Origin: Chrysemys picta bellii
Taxonomy: Eukaryota; Chordata; Testudines; Emydidae
Direction of reading: 5' to 3'
Assembly (NCBI RefSeq): GCF_011386835.1
Contig: NC_088804.1
Span: 34,149,549 to 34,213,548, forward strand
Length of the DNA: 64,000 nt
This document shows, piece by piece, positions 1-11,844 of this stretch. Within the stretch, counting starts at the first letter, position 1; the number at the start of each line of letters is the position of its first letter. Position numbers and translations under genes: made by a program. The notes below the pieces were generated by a model. That model saw nothing but the letters and a program-made list of their open reading frames with translations. It had not been told where the DNA came from and ran no database searches.

Positions 1-125
1 CTCTCACGCCTGGGACATGGACACTCTGACTTAGTGGACTGAGCGGGAGCTGAGAGCCAGGCCGGGTTGGAAACGAAGAGATCAGACTCTGGGACTAAAG
101 GACTTATGGAAATGTCTGCACTTCA

Positions 126-396
126 AGCTGGGGGTGTGATTCCCTGCTTGAGGAGACTAGCTATGATCAAGCTACTGCACTAAAAATATAAGTTAAGCTG
201 CGGTGACACAAGCAGCAGGAGGGGCTAGCTGCCCCGAGTACATCCCCATCCAAGACACTAGGCATGTACTTGGGGTGGCTGGCCCCTCCGAGAGCTTCTG
301 CTGCCGCAGCTACACATTCTGGCATGCTAGCTCGATCAGAGCTTGCATGGGTATGTCTCCTTGAACTGGGAATTAACCCTCCTCTAGCTCCCTGAT
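126..396. repeat. Palindromic GC-rich interspersed repeat (MITE-like)
   Basis: Left and right halves are imperfect inverted copies: AAGCTGGGGGTGTGATTCCC near the left end answers GGGAATTAACCC near the right, and AGCTATGATCAAGCTACTGC answers the GCATGCTAGCTCGATCAGAGC area. The inner part pairs the TGCTGC/GCAGCA and CCCCGAGTAC/GTACTTGGGG segments. I recognise the wording as a common turtle/crocodilian fold-back repeat. A minus-strand frame of 105 codons crosses it and is a by-product. Boundaries are approximate and I could not define a target-site duplication. Confidence 0.6.
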
Positions 397-397
397 G

Positions 398-535
398 GAG
401 CCTAAATCCCACCTTCAATAGTGACTTAGGCATTTGGGAGCCTACATCCAGATGATTTTCAATGAGACTTAGGCTCCTTGGCACCTATCCGAGTAACTTT
501 TGACTTAAATGCTTTTGGAAAAATGCCCCTCATTT
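398..535. repeat. Fragment of CTTAGGC-type palindromic repeat
   Basis: Contains GACTTAGGCATTTGGGAGCC followed by an inverted relative (GAGACTTAGGCTCC) and a tail reading ACTTTTGACTTAAATG. This resembles the turtle repeat built on CTTAGGC and TTTCAAAAGTGACTTAGG. It is degraded and probably incomplete. Confidence 0.4.
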
Positions 536-724
536 ACTAATGATATTTTTAAAAATTTTTTATCTCAGGTGTGTCCTGTTTAGCCCTCAGAAGAAACTGC
601 AGCTGGATAGGATGAATTTCTTAGAGGTCTAAAGATGAAATGTGCTCTTTAGAAGGAAAGAACTCTGTAGAAACTTTGCCTTTGGATTGAGTGAATTGAC
701 AGAGATGAGTTTGTCCATCTACAG

Positions 725-1058
725 CAGGGGTCAGCAACATTTGGCATGCGGCTCGCCAGGGTAAGCACCCTAGCGGGCCGGGCCAGTTTATTTACCTGCT
801 GACGTGGCAGGTTCGGCCGATCGTGGTCCCCACTGGCTGCAGTTTGCTGTCCCGGGCCAATGGGGGCAGCGGGAAGCGGCGCGGGCGAGGGATGTGCTGG
901 CCGCGGCTTCCCACCGCCCCCATTGGCCCGGGACGGCGAACCGCAGCCAATGGGGGCCGCAATCGGCCGAACCTGCCACGTCAGCAGGTAAATAAACTGG
1001 CCTGGCCCGCTAGGGTGCTTACCCTGGTGAACCGCGTGCCAAACGTTGCCAATCCCTG
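725..1058. mobile_element. Non-autonomous hAT-type fold-back element, copy 1
   Basis: The element starts CAGGGGTCAGCAAC and ends GTTGCCAATCCCTG. It is flanked by a perfect 8-bp duplication ATCTACAG at 717-724 and 1059-1066. CAGGG/CCCTG ends plus an 8-bp duplication are the hAT signature. Almost the whole 334 bp is self-complementary: the segment around TTTATTTACCTGCTGACG and GGTTCGGCCGATCG on the left returns inverted on the right. That explains the mirror-image open frames on both strands. There is no transposase, so mobility would have depended on a partner element. Related copies lie at 15039-15272 and 32495-32813. Confidence 0.9.
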
Positions 1059-1066
1059 ATCTACAG

Positions 1067-3884
1067 TGTCTTCCCTGAACGTAAGCTGAAAAGAATAAAT
1101 CACCTCAGGAGCATGCGGTGGTGGTATAAGTTAATGAACTAGCAAGTTACAGGGAAGAGGAACTCACCAAACCCAACGCCTGTAAAGATCCTCCCTTTAG
1201 AGAAAAGTAGACAAAAGAACACATTCTGTTTGAGGCACCAGAAAGAAAAGATGCAAGCAACAAATCAATGTTTTCAAAGAAAGGCAGCATTAAAAAAACA
1301 ACCCAAAGCACCATCTCACTATGACGAATCCTTTCTGGTTTTGAGCCCTAGTCCTTAGACAGGGACAATACTACATGTGGGAGGAGCAAGGAGAGGCTTT
1401 GAAGAAAATGAGGGAACAGCTCATGAGAGGACTTCATGGACACCATGGGAAGCATTTTTGTACACAAATTGGGTGATTATCTAAATGACCTGAGACTCCA
1501 TAACAAGGAAGAATGGGAGGTTAGGACAATGAGGAGGAGAGCACCAGAGTGAAATTTTGGTTCCATTGACAAGTTGATGGCAAAACCCCCACTGAGTTCA
1601 ATGGGACCAGGATTTCACCCCCTATTCCTCCCAGTGTCTTGCTATTGTTGAGAAGACTCTCACAGGGTCGACTGAGCTTAAGAAAATATGACACAGTTCT
1701 GAGTATGTCTCTCAAGTCTGATTTCTCCATCTTAAAAGTCAAAAAGCTCTGCAATCATAGCCTGGAGAGGGTTTCAAGTTACCAGTAAAGCTGGAGAGAT
1801 AACCAACTCTAGCATTCATACCATTTGCATTGTGCTTGGAACATTTTGCTTTAATTCATACTGTTCTTTCTTTTAGTTTTACAAATTTGCTCATTACTGA
1901 TTTATCATAAAAATAGAATACTTCAGAGTCCTGTTAGATTCCAATTATTGTGTCCGTCTGGCCTGACATGGTAATTTTCACCTGGAGCAGTCAAAGTGTA
2001 TTTTGTGAGTAAGAATGGAATTTCTCATTTAAATAAAAAGAAAGAAGCAGTTTGTCATTTAGCAGGGAATAAATTAATTACCAGACAAGGACTGTGAGGG
2101 AAAGACACAGGGATATAGAAGAAAAGAGGAAATATTTTTTGTAAAGGAAAGTCTGTATTGACGAGGATAGGCACTGAAGATGGGTGTGCTAGAATATCTA
2201 CATGAATGCATACAAGATCCCTTTTTCTCCTGTAAACATTTTTGAGTTTACATTTTATCATATGCTAGGCTCAGTTGTTTGAATGATCTTAAACTGGAAA
2301 CATCATTTTTGTGTAGAAAGTCATTTGCAGAATGCCATTTTACTGGTTTCTGTGAAGCTCCCAGCACAAAAATAATAAACAACAATTATGCTGCTTACTG
2401 TAGCAGATACAACCCTGGGGAGACTATAATTCTACCTGTCCTGCAGGCAACTTCCATGGAATAACATAAAGTTCCTGTAAAGCAAACACTCCCTTTCCTG
2501 CAGGACAGGAAGGATGTTAACACTCCAGAATTATACACGGTACATACACTACCTCCAATGTCTCCTCATGCATCAAATACATCAACAACGGAGTGCCAGG
2601 ATTCCAGTGCAAAACTTACTTACTTGCTCACTCCCTGGCTCTATAGATCATGGAAATCCTTGGCCGCTCTCACAATTTGCCTCTACCTCTCTGTCAAGAG
2701 CATGTTTTCCCCACTGATGGTAATTCACCCTAAGAGCTCTTAGGTCTTGCTCCATATTATCCCGCCATCTTCTCCGAACTCCACTGCACCTCCCATTAGC
2801 AAACTATAGCAGAGGCCAGCAATGAAGAGGGTGACTTGAAAATTCCTGAGCCAAGCAATACAGTCTTTTCTACTGCACTCAGTTTTTATTCACTCCTTAC
2901 TCAGGTAAAAATATAATTTGTTTCAGTGGGAGTTTTGCAGAGTAAAGACAACAGAATTTAGCCCCCTGACTCTTGTCAGTTTAAGTCAGCCTTTTAGTAT
3001 TTATTAAATCAGTATTTTATTATTGTGATTTTTGTTGTGCTCAGCCCCCAGAATAATACTTCCCAAAATTCTCAAAGACGAGCTTCAAAAAATTACTTTC
3101 AAGGGCTCAGCTGTGGTTTTGCCACAGACCCTGAGTAAAAGGCCGTGTGTAGCTGTACTGCTATTAGAACCAGACCAGGAACCATCTCTTGGAGAGAGAC
3201 GTCTGGTCTCTGGTTGCCCCCTTGCTCCATTGGAGAAATAATCTGCACCATCCCTATATCTGGGTCAGCGGAGCTGGCTGGTATATTGTGGGGGAGAGCG
3301 CTAACGCTTCACTTATTCATTGTAACATGACTCCCCATCCATTTGCACAAGAGGGGAAATAGTGGCTTTGTAGAGCCTGCCCTCCCCCCACCATACTGCT
3401 ACCCATAATATGTCCCCTTACTCCCATGCACAGGCACATAACCAGGGCATAATCTGCCCCTACATTTGCACCTGCCACACTTTGCAATCAATTGTTTGTG
3501 TTTGCAAAGCTCAGAATCCACGGGCCAAATTTTCAGAAAGCTAGAATCCCAGGAGTTTAAGCAAAAGAGCACGGTGATATAGTACATCTACATTTGTACA
3601 TGCAATGAATAATTACACATATAAATGTCCATTTAGGCACCGACCTTCCATCTGCATTCACAAATACCTCACTCTTTATGCAATTACCACGACTGAACAA
3701 GTAAAGCAAAATTAGGTGCAAAACTGCACACAGTTTCTCCACACAAACTGGGACCGCTCTGTTCTTCTGTAAATTTGATCTTACCTGTGAGAATTGGCTA
3801 TTTGTGTGAACAAATTCTGTTCTATCCTATGTAGGTTCTTATTCTACCCTCGTCACCACTGTACCTGAGCTCCTCCCCACAGTG
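1067..3884. other. No gene recognised
   Basis: Mostly AT-rich sequence with short chance frames. Two small pieces of the 'sum of small palindromes' repeat class are visible near 1571-1619 (ACTGAGTTCAATGGGACC) and 2924-2975 (TTCAGTGGGAGTTTTGC). Around 3430-3760 there are traces of a TTTGCA/TGCAAA-rich fold-back repeat. Nothing else is recognisable. Confidence 0.4.
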
Positions 3885-3886
3885 CC

Positions 3887-4510
3887 TTAAGTGACATGAC
3901 TAACATCTGACAGACGTGATTCATTCTCTCGCTTATCCACTCCCCAGGAGAGGATTGTGTGTGAGGTGAAATTTTTGGTCTGGTTTGAGAGGAGGTTTGT
4001 TTGTTTGTTTGTTTGTTTGTTTGTTTTTAAATGCACACGCTGCTTTTTGGTTGTTAGAGAAGGCAGGCTGAAGAAGTTCACCTTGCAGGAGATGCAGAAG
4101 GTGGGGAGGTTTGTGATGGTCCTTACTTCCCATGGGAGTTTGTTCCACAGTCTTGCACTGGCTCCTGCAAAAGTTCTGTCTCCTGCACAGACAAATCTTA
4201 CCCTTATGTTAGAAAGTTCCATTTGTTAGAGAAGCGGTCGACCATGGTCCTCATCCCAGAGCTTTAGGCAAACTTTTATGTATCCCAGACCTTTGAGCCC
4301 CTTGAAGATAAGGACTGAAACCTTGACTCAATGTTGTATGGGGAGTGGAAGACAGATTTGATATGCTCGCAATAGCCCATGTTGCTGAAGAGACACACTG
4401 CAGTGCTCTGTACCAGTTGGAGTTTCCTGAGGGCTGATGGCTTCATGCCAATAGAAGCTGAGGGCAAAATTAATATCTGCCTCAAAGCGAGAAGGATCTT
4501 TTGTGGTCAC
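3887..4510 (-). pseudogene. Decayed retroelement tail, non-LTR-like
   Basis: On the minus strand a short reading frame contains GDRTFAGASARLWNKLP followed by VRTITNLPTF. This resembles the C-terminal 'F..A.PRLWNSLP..IR' motif shared by many L2/CR1-clade LINE ORF2 proteins. The rest of the stretch, with phrases such as CTGTACCAGTTGGAGTTTCC, looks like a dispersed turtle repeat. The frame is interrupted and has no catalytic domain. The clade assignment is an inference from one motif. Confidence 0.4.
3995..4028. repeat. (GTTT)n microsatellite
   Basis: About eight consecutive GTTT units inside the decayed retroelement tail, giving the QTNKQTNK-like run seen when read on the minus strand. Confidence 0.95.
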
Positions 4511-4855
4511 ACAAGTAAGTCATACTGAGACCCATTTTTATATTGTCCCAAAGATCTTCAACTATGAACCAAATTTTGATAATGAGCTTGGAGTTCTCTT
4601 CAGGATGACATCGGCATCACCTGTGGGATGAATCAAAGCCCTCGGAGGTCTTTTCTCTGACGTTGGTGGCTTTTAGATAAAGTGCATGATGTAGGCTATG
4701 GTATGCTCTTTCAACATGGCATGTAGTGAATAGAAAGCAGTCTGATTGTTAGAAAGATCACATGGTGCTGACTAATAACACTAAGCTTATGGAGAAAGGA
4801 TGCTCCATATTTAAGGAGTGTGGATTTAGCCACAGAGGCTGAAGCACTCAGACTA

Positions 4856-5759
4856 GGGGCTGGATTTACAAGGGAGACTTAGGCGTTGCTCCATTCAGCA
4901 TTGCAGTGCCTAACTTATAGACCACCTAGTGGAATTCACAACCCTGACTGAGGTGTCCATGCCCCTTGTACAATACAAGGGGGTGTAGTCTAAGCCCCAT
5001 CCTCAAAGGGAACTAGGCACCCAGCTCCAATCAGGATTCACAGCCATGCACCCTTTCCTGGAGTTAGACACCTAAAGACAAACCAAGGAGAAGGAATTGG
5101 AACCCAGGCCTCCTCCTTCCCAGATGAGTATGCTAATGATCAGGCTACAGAGTCATTCTCTCTCTGGCCAAATGAATATCTAAGTATGTATACAAAGTGG
5201 AACAGCTTCAAAACAAAACACACTCACTCACTCTCTCTCTCCCCCCACCCCCCGAATGCCCTATAGGTGAGTGGGTAAAGCACTCTCCTAGAAGATAGAA
5301 GATCTGAGTTCAAGCTCCTGCTCTACATCCGGCAAAGTGGGGATTTCAAGCTAGGTTTCCCATATACTGAGCAAGTGTTCTTGGTCACTGGGACACTGTC
5401 TCAAAGGGGACCATGCCTTCCCCCTTTGTGTGGGGTTAGGTATGCTCTAAGCATGCAGACCAGCATAGGGTCCTCAATCAAGATAGGTGGGAGAACCCAC
5501 CAGGGCTTAGACATCAGTTTAGGCATCAAGCTGCTCAGTGGTGTCAGGACTGAGGCAGCAGTGCGCATGCCAAGTGGAAGAAATGTAGGCACCTAGGGAG
5601 CTTTACAAGAGAAACATAGACATCTAGGGATTTTAGGCACTTCCAATGTTAGATAGCAGCTGAGTGGTGGTTTTGTGAATGCCAGTGATGCCTAAATGTT
5701 GGACTTAGGCACCTAAAGGGGCAGCTAGACACCTACATTTCTCTTGTGAATCTAACCCC
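4856..5759. mobile_element. Non-autonomous TIR element with CTTAGG termini
   Basis: The first 28 bp (starting GGGGCTGGATTTACAAG) and the inverted last 28 bp (starting GGGGTTAGATTCACAAG) match at 21 positions, so this is one unit about 904 bp long. Inside are two tRNA-like stretches in opposite orientation, around 5088-5160 (minus) and 5255-5345 (plus), the latter reading GTGAGTGGGTAAAGCACTC then GATCTGAGTTCAAGCTCC. CTTAGGCACCTA phrases recur near both ends. I recognise the overall wording from turtle genomes. I see no clear target duplication and no transposase. Confidence 0.65.
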
Positions 5760-7296
5760 AGGTCTCATGACAGTTAGAATAGAATTCTGCATTCTGAATG
5801 TCCCATCCTCCCTTGTGAGCAAAGAAATGCTGTGCTCCGTTTAAACCGCTCTCAGCTTCTCGGTCACATTTCCCATTATGGAGTTTACTCTTCTTCTCCA
5901 ATACAGGCACCTAGCAGGACTGGGCCCTTTGTTTTGCTCAATGTGTCCTGCTGGTAATTTAGCTGGAGACTCCGGTACAGAGACAGGAAAGAAAATGTCC
6001 TTTGCAGCTAAGGGATAATGGCAAAAAAAAATTAAGTACATCAGATGCAGGAAGCCTGCTAAACAACAGTGGAGCCACTGGATGATTGAGATGCTAAAGG
6101 AGCACTCAAGGATGATAAGGCCATTGTGGAGAAACTAAATTAATTCTTTGCATCCGTCTTCACGGCTGAGGATGTGAGGGAGATTCCCAAACCTGAGCAA
6201 TTTTTTTTAGATGACAAATCTGAGGAACTGTCCCAGATTGAAGTGTTATTAGAGGAGGTTTTGGAACAAATTGATAAATTAAACAGTAATAAGTCTCCAG
6301 GACCAGATGGTATTCACCCAAGAGTTCTGAAGGAACTCAAGTGTGAAATTGCAGAACTACTAACTATGGTTTGTAACCTATCATTTAAATCAGCTTCTGT
6401 ACCAAATGACTGGAGGATAGCTAATGTGACGCCAATTTCTAAAAAGGGCTCCAGAGGTGATCCTGGTAATTATGGGCCAGTAAGCCTGACTTCAGTAGCA
6501 GGCAAACTGGTTGAAACTATACTAAAGAACAGAATTGTCAGACACATTGATGAACATCATTTGTTGGGGAATAATCAACATGGCTTTTGTAAAGAGAAAT
6601 CATGCCTCACCAATCTACTAGAATTCTTTGAGGGGGTCAACAAGCATGTGGACAAGGGGTATCCAGTGGATATAGTGTACTTAGATTTTCAGAAAGCCTT
6701 TGACAAGGTCCCTCACCAAAGGCTCTTAAGCAAAGTAAGCTGTCATGGGATAAGATGGAAGGTCTTCTCATGGATTGGTAACTGGTTAAAAGATAGGAAA
6801 CAAAGGAATAAATGGTCAGTTTTCAGAATGGAGAGAGGTAAATAGTGCTGTCCCCCAAGGGTTTGTACTGGGACCAGTCCTATTCAAAATATTCACAAAT
6901 GATCTGGAAAAAGGGGTAAACCGTGAGTTAGCAAAATTTGCAGATGATACAAAACTACTGAAGATAGTTAAGTCCAAAGTAGACTGCAAAGAGCTACAAA
7001 GGGATCTCACAAAACTAGGTGACTGGGCAACAAAATGGCAGATAAAATACAATTTTGATAAATGCAAAGTAATGCACATTGGAAAACATAATCCCAACTA
7101 TACATTATAAAATGATGGGGTCTAAATTAGCTGTTACCATTCAAGAGAAAGATCTTGGAATCATTGTGGATAGTTCTCTGAAAACATCCACTCAAAGTGC
7201 AGCGGGAGTCAAAAAAGCTAACAATGTAGGGAATCATTAAGAAAGGGATAGATAATAAGACAGAAAATATCATATTGCCCCTATATAAATCCATGG

Positions 7297-8501
7297 TGTG
7301 ACAGGTTGGATCACAGAAACCCCCTTGGGTACTGCCAACTGATTTGCCAAGACTACTTTTCCCCCGGCTTTCCCTGCCAGCTCAGGACCCCAGCACCCTG
7401 TCTTGCTGGGCCAGACAAGCCCGTCTGCTCCAACACAGACCCAGGGTCTGAATTACTTGCCCCAAAGCTGCAGACATAACTGAAAGCAATTTACAGAACT
7501 GTCTTTGTCTTTAACACTCAGATGCCCAACTCCCAATGGGGTCTAAAACCCAAATAAATCCGTTTTACCCTGTATAAAGCTTATACAGGGTAAACTCATA
7601 AATTGTTCACCCTCTATAACATTGATAGAGAGAAATGCACAGCTGTTTGCCCCCCCCCCTCCCCTGGTATTAATACATACTCTGGGTTAATTAATAAGTA
7701 AAAAGTGATTTTATTAAATACAGAAGGTAGGATTTAAGTGGTTCCAAGTAGTAACAGACAGAACAAAGTGAATTACCAAATAAAATAAAACAAAACATGG
7801 AAATCTAAGCTTAATACGGTAAGAAAACAGTACAGACAAGAACCTCACCCTTAGAGGAATTCTAGTAAGCTTCCTTTTACAGACTAGTCTCCTTCTAGTC
7901 TGGGTCCAGCAATCACACCCCCTGTAGTTACTGTCCTTTGTTCCAGTTCCTTTCAGGTATCCTTGGGGGGTGGAGAGGCTCTCTTTTTAGCCAGCCTAAG
8001 ACCAAATGGAGGGGTCTCCCAGGGGTTTAAATAGACTTTCTCTTGTGAGTGGAGACCCCCTCCTCACTCCAATGCAAAGTCTAGCTCCAAGATGGAGTTT
8101 TGGAGTCACATGGGCAAGTCACATGTCCATGCATGACTCAGAACTACAGGTAGCAGCCATGGTTCACATGCTACCTTGAATGTTTTCAAGTAGACTTCTT
8201 ATGTGGATTGGAGCATTCCAAGATCCATTGTTCCTTAAGTGCTTCTTGATTGGGCACTTAACTTTGCAAATTCCTTTCTAAAGAAGCTGACCAAATGCCT
8301 TACAAAGCTTACTTAGAAATCAAGCAGGTATACAGCCAATATTCATAACTTCAAGTACAAAAATGATATATGTATACAAACAGGATGAATAGATTCAGTA
8401 GACCATAACCTTTACAGAGATAAGTTACATGGCACATGTAGTATAAAACATACTTCAGTTATGTCATATTCCCATAAAGCATTATTGGATACATCGTCAC
8501 A
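7297..8501. mobile_element. Solo-LTR-like insertion, 1205 bp
   Basis: Starts TGTGACAGG and ends CGTCACA, with perfect 6-bp inverted ends TGTGAC/GTCACA. It is bounded by a 5-bp duplication CATGG at 7292-7296 and 8502-8506. Removing the insert and one CATGG restores the CR1 reading 'aaatccatggtatgacc', which proves it is a discrete insertion. TG...CA ends with a 5-bp duplication fit an LTR. There is no gag, pol or second LTR, so it is best called a solo LTR or LTR-type non-autonomous element. Inside are a near-perfect palindrome at 7564-7594 with a TATAA core, and AATAAA-like motifs. I recognise the wording as a frequent turtle repeat. Confidence 0.75.
7564..7594. repeat. Palindrome inside the LTR-like element
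   Basis: TTTACCCTGTATAA at 7564-7577 is exactly inverted at 7581-7594, with the 3-nt loop AGC. It includes a TATA-like core on both strands, so it could be promoter or terminator structure of the LTR. That function is inferred only. Confidence 0.85.
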
Positions 8502-8991
8502 CATGGTATGACCACATCTTGAATACTGCGTGCCAGATGTGGTTGCCTATCTCAAAAAAGATATACCGGAATTGGAAAAGGTTCAGAAAAGGGAACAAAA
8601 ATTATTAGGAATATGGAACAGCTTCCGTACGAGGAGAGATGAATAAGATTGGGACTTTTCAGCTTAGAAAAGAGACGAATAAGGGGGGATATGATAGAGG
8701 TCTATAAAATCATGACTGGTGTGGAGAAAGTAAATACGGAAGTGTTATTTACTCCTTTTCATAACACCAGAACTAGAGGTCACCAAATGAAATGAATAGG
8801 CAGCAGGTTTAAAACAAACAAAAGGAAGTCTTTCTTCATTCAGCGCACAGTCAACCTGTGGAACTCTTTGCCAGAGGATGTTGTGAAGGCTAACACTATA
8901 ACAAGGTTCAAAAAAGAACTGGATAAATTCATGGAGGATAGGTCCATCAATGGCTATTAGCCAAGATGGGCAGGGATGGTGTCCCTAGCCT

Positions 8992-9066
8992 GATGGTCCT
9001 GCTTTGAGCACGGGGTTGGACTAGATGACCTCCTGAGGTCTCTTCCAACCCTAATCTTCTATGATT
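8992..9066 (+). mobile_element. 75-bp CR1 3' tail nested in CR1 copy A
   Basis: The host 3' UTR breaks at CTAGCCT (8985-8991) and resumes after a second CTAGCCT (9067-9073). Between them is a typical CR1 end: GGTTGGACTAGATGACCTCC, then CTCTTCCAACCCTAATC and TCTATGATT. A 7-bp duplication around an extremely 5'-truncated tail indicates target-primed insertion. Confidence 0.8.
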
Positions 9067-9239
9067 CTAGCCTCTGTTTTCCAGAAGCTGGAAAGGGGCA
9101 ATAGGGGATGGATCACTCATGATTACCTGTTCTGTTCATTCCCTCTGAGGCACCTGGCATTGGCCACTGTCGGAAGACAGGATACTGGGCTAGATGGACC
9201 TTTGGTCTGACCCAGTACGGCCATTCTCGTGTTCTTATG

Positions 9240-10260
9240 TAAGGGATGTACTTGGAATGAGACTATTCAGCTAATGTTACTTATTTGAGATGTTAGATAA
9301 ACAGCAGCATCTAGCATAAGAGTTTCTATCATGAAACAAATTATTTGAGTACTATGAACCAGCGATCTTGATGTGTTAGAATTAAGTTAATTACCATCTT
9401 CTAAAAGTAAGTTATTCACAGTCAACCAGACGTGATTTTGATGTGTCTCTAAATAAGGGATATATTCTCAGCAACACCAAAAAGATCAGCAATTTGATAC
9501 GGCTGTGTCTTTCTAGCCTTCTGGTTAGTGATTACATATGCTGCCTCCAAGCTCTGGGGTATTCACTTTCTACAAGAGGTTCATTAAATGGATAAAGGCA
9601 TTCACGTAAAGCTCTTCCCATGCCTAATTATTGAAGATCTGTATTATCTTAGCCCCTCATTTGTTTATTCTGTATGCAGCTACAAGAAGCTGCTTGTCAG
9701 GGATTCAGATTCTGGCAAACAATCCCATCCAAGTCCACTGTTTGGTCATTAGGCTCATAACGAGCAACTCGAAAATCTTGCCAGCTGAGCCACCAGGGGA
9801 TTTCCCCGCTGCTTCAAGGTTACGGGTCAAATGAACACTGCTCCCTTGAGAGGCAGCAACGTTTACTTGTCAGAGGGCAGGAGGTGGAATCAGCAATTCC
9901 TCAGTTCTAATCCCAGCTTTATCGCTGAAAGCAAAGCTGCTATAATGCCCAGGATCCAGCCCTCTAAGGATTCACCTAATGTAATGACCCTATATCTCCT
10001 CCTTAGTCTCCAGAACAGGGACTGTTCCCAGGAATAGCTACTGAGAAGTATGAGCAGCCAGATGTAAATCAAAGCAGTCTTCAAGCTGCTCCAATTTATG
10101 CCAGGAGCCAGGCATGTCCTGAGCTTGAGAAGTGCAAAGGTAGTTTAAAGCACCTATCCTAACTCTGCCTGAATGTTGCCCTGTTCAGTCAAACCAGAAA
10201 ATAGTTTATATATTTAGATATCAAATGACCTAAATAAAATAAATAAAAGGCATTTCTTCT
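9240..10260. other. No gene recognised
   Basis: AT-rich sequence with short frames of 60-70 codons on both strands that show no family resemblance. No repeat ends or hairpins stood out. Confidence 0.4.
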
Positions 10261-10318
10261 GGGGCCTAATCCAATGGAAAGGTTCACACTGATTTTAGAG
10301 GGCTTTGGATTAGGCCCC
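10261..10318. repeat. Short palindromic repeat
   Basis: GGGGCCTAATCCAA at 10261-10274 is perfectly inverted at 10305-10318, with a 30-nt centre. This is a small member of a dispersed amniote palindrome class whose consensus carries a 'GAAGTCAATGG' centre. Other remnants lie at 16156-16240, 21928-22008, 30009-30107, 37742-37818 and 51550-51630. Confidence 0.7.
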
Positions 10319-11490
10319 TAAGATCTATGTACCTTTGGCAATTAACATAAAATCAAACCCAGCAACCTTTTCTTTATATGGCAGTAACTAGTCATAACAC
10401 AGGAAAGACAAAGAGAAACAAGCCCTCCCTCTCTAAATATTGCCCATTAAGCAACAGCTCCCTCTCCCAAAAGCCCCCCCAAAAAAATTTATAGAAACAG
10501 CAGGCCACGTTGTAGCTGATTTAAGGTTAAAATTTTCCCAAACTGTTTTAAGTAGAAGTAAACCCACCAACACTCCACTAGGGTCTAAAATATTTATTAA
10601 ATACATTCCACAACTGTATGATGGCTTCGTACCAACAAAATGAGTCAGCATTTTGCGAGGGGAGACTCAAGCATCAGGAATGCATTTAACCGTCACTCTA
10701 GAGAACAGTTTTCTGGAGAGTAAGTTAGAAACACGCCAGAGCAAAAGAAATAATTTAATGGAATTTTTTTCCAATGTGCAGACACGTGCTGAGTTTTCAC
10801 ATGACTCGCAGCTGCTCTTCAAACTTAAAAGAGGAGAAATGCTAAAAAAAAAAAAAAAATAGCAGAATAACAGAAATATACATGCAGACGTACAAGAGGG
10901 TCCAGCCCTGCAGTCCTTACTCAGGCCAAACTCCACTGATTTCACCTCAAGGCTGAGCACAGAGTGGTTTCATGACAGTGGTTTCATTGGGAGCTCTGGC
11001 ACTGCACGCTGCCCATACACACAGAAGGGTTCACATGTTAATGAGGAACATATCACTCAAATGGTCTGCCATACTCCCAGTACAAAGTGGGGTTTCTATG
11101 TGAGTGGCTTTACTTCATAGGTTTCCGGTCTTGTGTTTTATACATATGATGGCGTCACAAGATTTGAAAAAGGATCATTATTACTGAATCCCTTTTAAAA
11201 CATACTGCACTGCAGGGTGTTTCTTGTACAGTTCTGTTTCTCTGAGATTCTTCTATTGTGACAGGAAAAACTAGAAGGGCCCAATTCTCCACTCCCCCAC
11301 CCCTTGCACACCCATTTACACCAGTGCAAAGTGGGTGTAAAACATTACCAGATCAGTGGGGCAGCATTTTATGTCTCTTTGTATTCACTCTTCACTGGTT
11401 TAAATGATGGTGCCAGGTGCAAGGCAGTGGACAATGAGGACCATGTTGTTACTTATACTCCCAGTGTTATTTACAGATAATTATAGAAAG
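10319..11490. other. No gene recognised
   Basis: Intergenic-type sequence with an A run at 10844-10859 and fragments of the small palindromic repeats (near 10900-10960, and 11281-11345 with ATTTACACCAGTGCAAAGTG). The open frames here are low complexity or chance. Confidence 0.4.
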
Positions 11491-11844
11491 GTTAAGAAAA
11501 TAAGAATGGCCACAATGGGTAAGTTCAATGGTCCATCTAGCCCAGGCCCTGTCTATGACAATGGTCAGTACCAGAGCTTCAGGGGAAGTGTACAGAAAAG
11601 GAAAGTTAAAGTGATCCACTCCTGTCTTTTCCTCCTAGCTTCTGGCAGTCAGAGATTTAGGGTCATCTCAAGCATACAGTTGCATCCCTGACCAGCTTTT
11701 CTAATAGCCATTGATGGACCTCTCCTCCATGAATTTATCTAGTTCTTTTTTTGAACCCAGTTATACTTTTGGCCATCACAACATCCAATAGCAGTGAGTT
11801 CCACAAACTAACTTCATTGTGTGAAAAAGTACTTCCTCTTATTT

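Larger units (their letters stand above)
6060..8960 (+). pseudogene. CR1 ORF2 reverse transcriptase remnant (copy A)
   Basis: The longest open piece, 6174-6845, encodes the fingers and palm of a non-LTR reverse transcriptase: NKSPGPDGIHP, GNYGPVSLTS, the NQHGFCKEKSC segment and motif A in VYLDFQKAFDKVPH. A small deletion near 6810, judged against the family wording (KQR..G.NG), shifts the frame. The catalytic FADD box is still present but in another frame at 6937-6948. More stops and shifts follow. After the LTR-like insertion the C-terminal part continues from 8507 to about 8960. The copy cannot make an active enzyme as it stands. Confidence 0.9.
6028..9239 (+). mobile_element. CR1 LINE copy A, 5'-truncated, with two nested insertions
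   Basis: Plus-strand CR1 lacking ORF1 and the endonuclease. It starts a little upstream of the reverse transcriptase and runs to a 3' UTR ending near GTTCTTATG. The coding part is split at 7297-8501 by an LTR-like insertion, after which the protein resumes at the PHLEYC-type segment. The 3' UTR, recognised by TGGACCTTTGGTCTGACCC, is split by a 75-bp tail of another CR1 at 8992-9066. The 5' edge is approximate. Confidence 0.9.
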
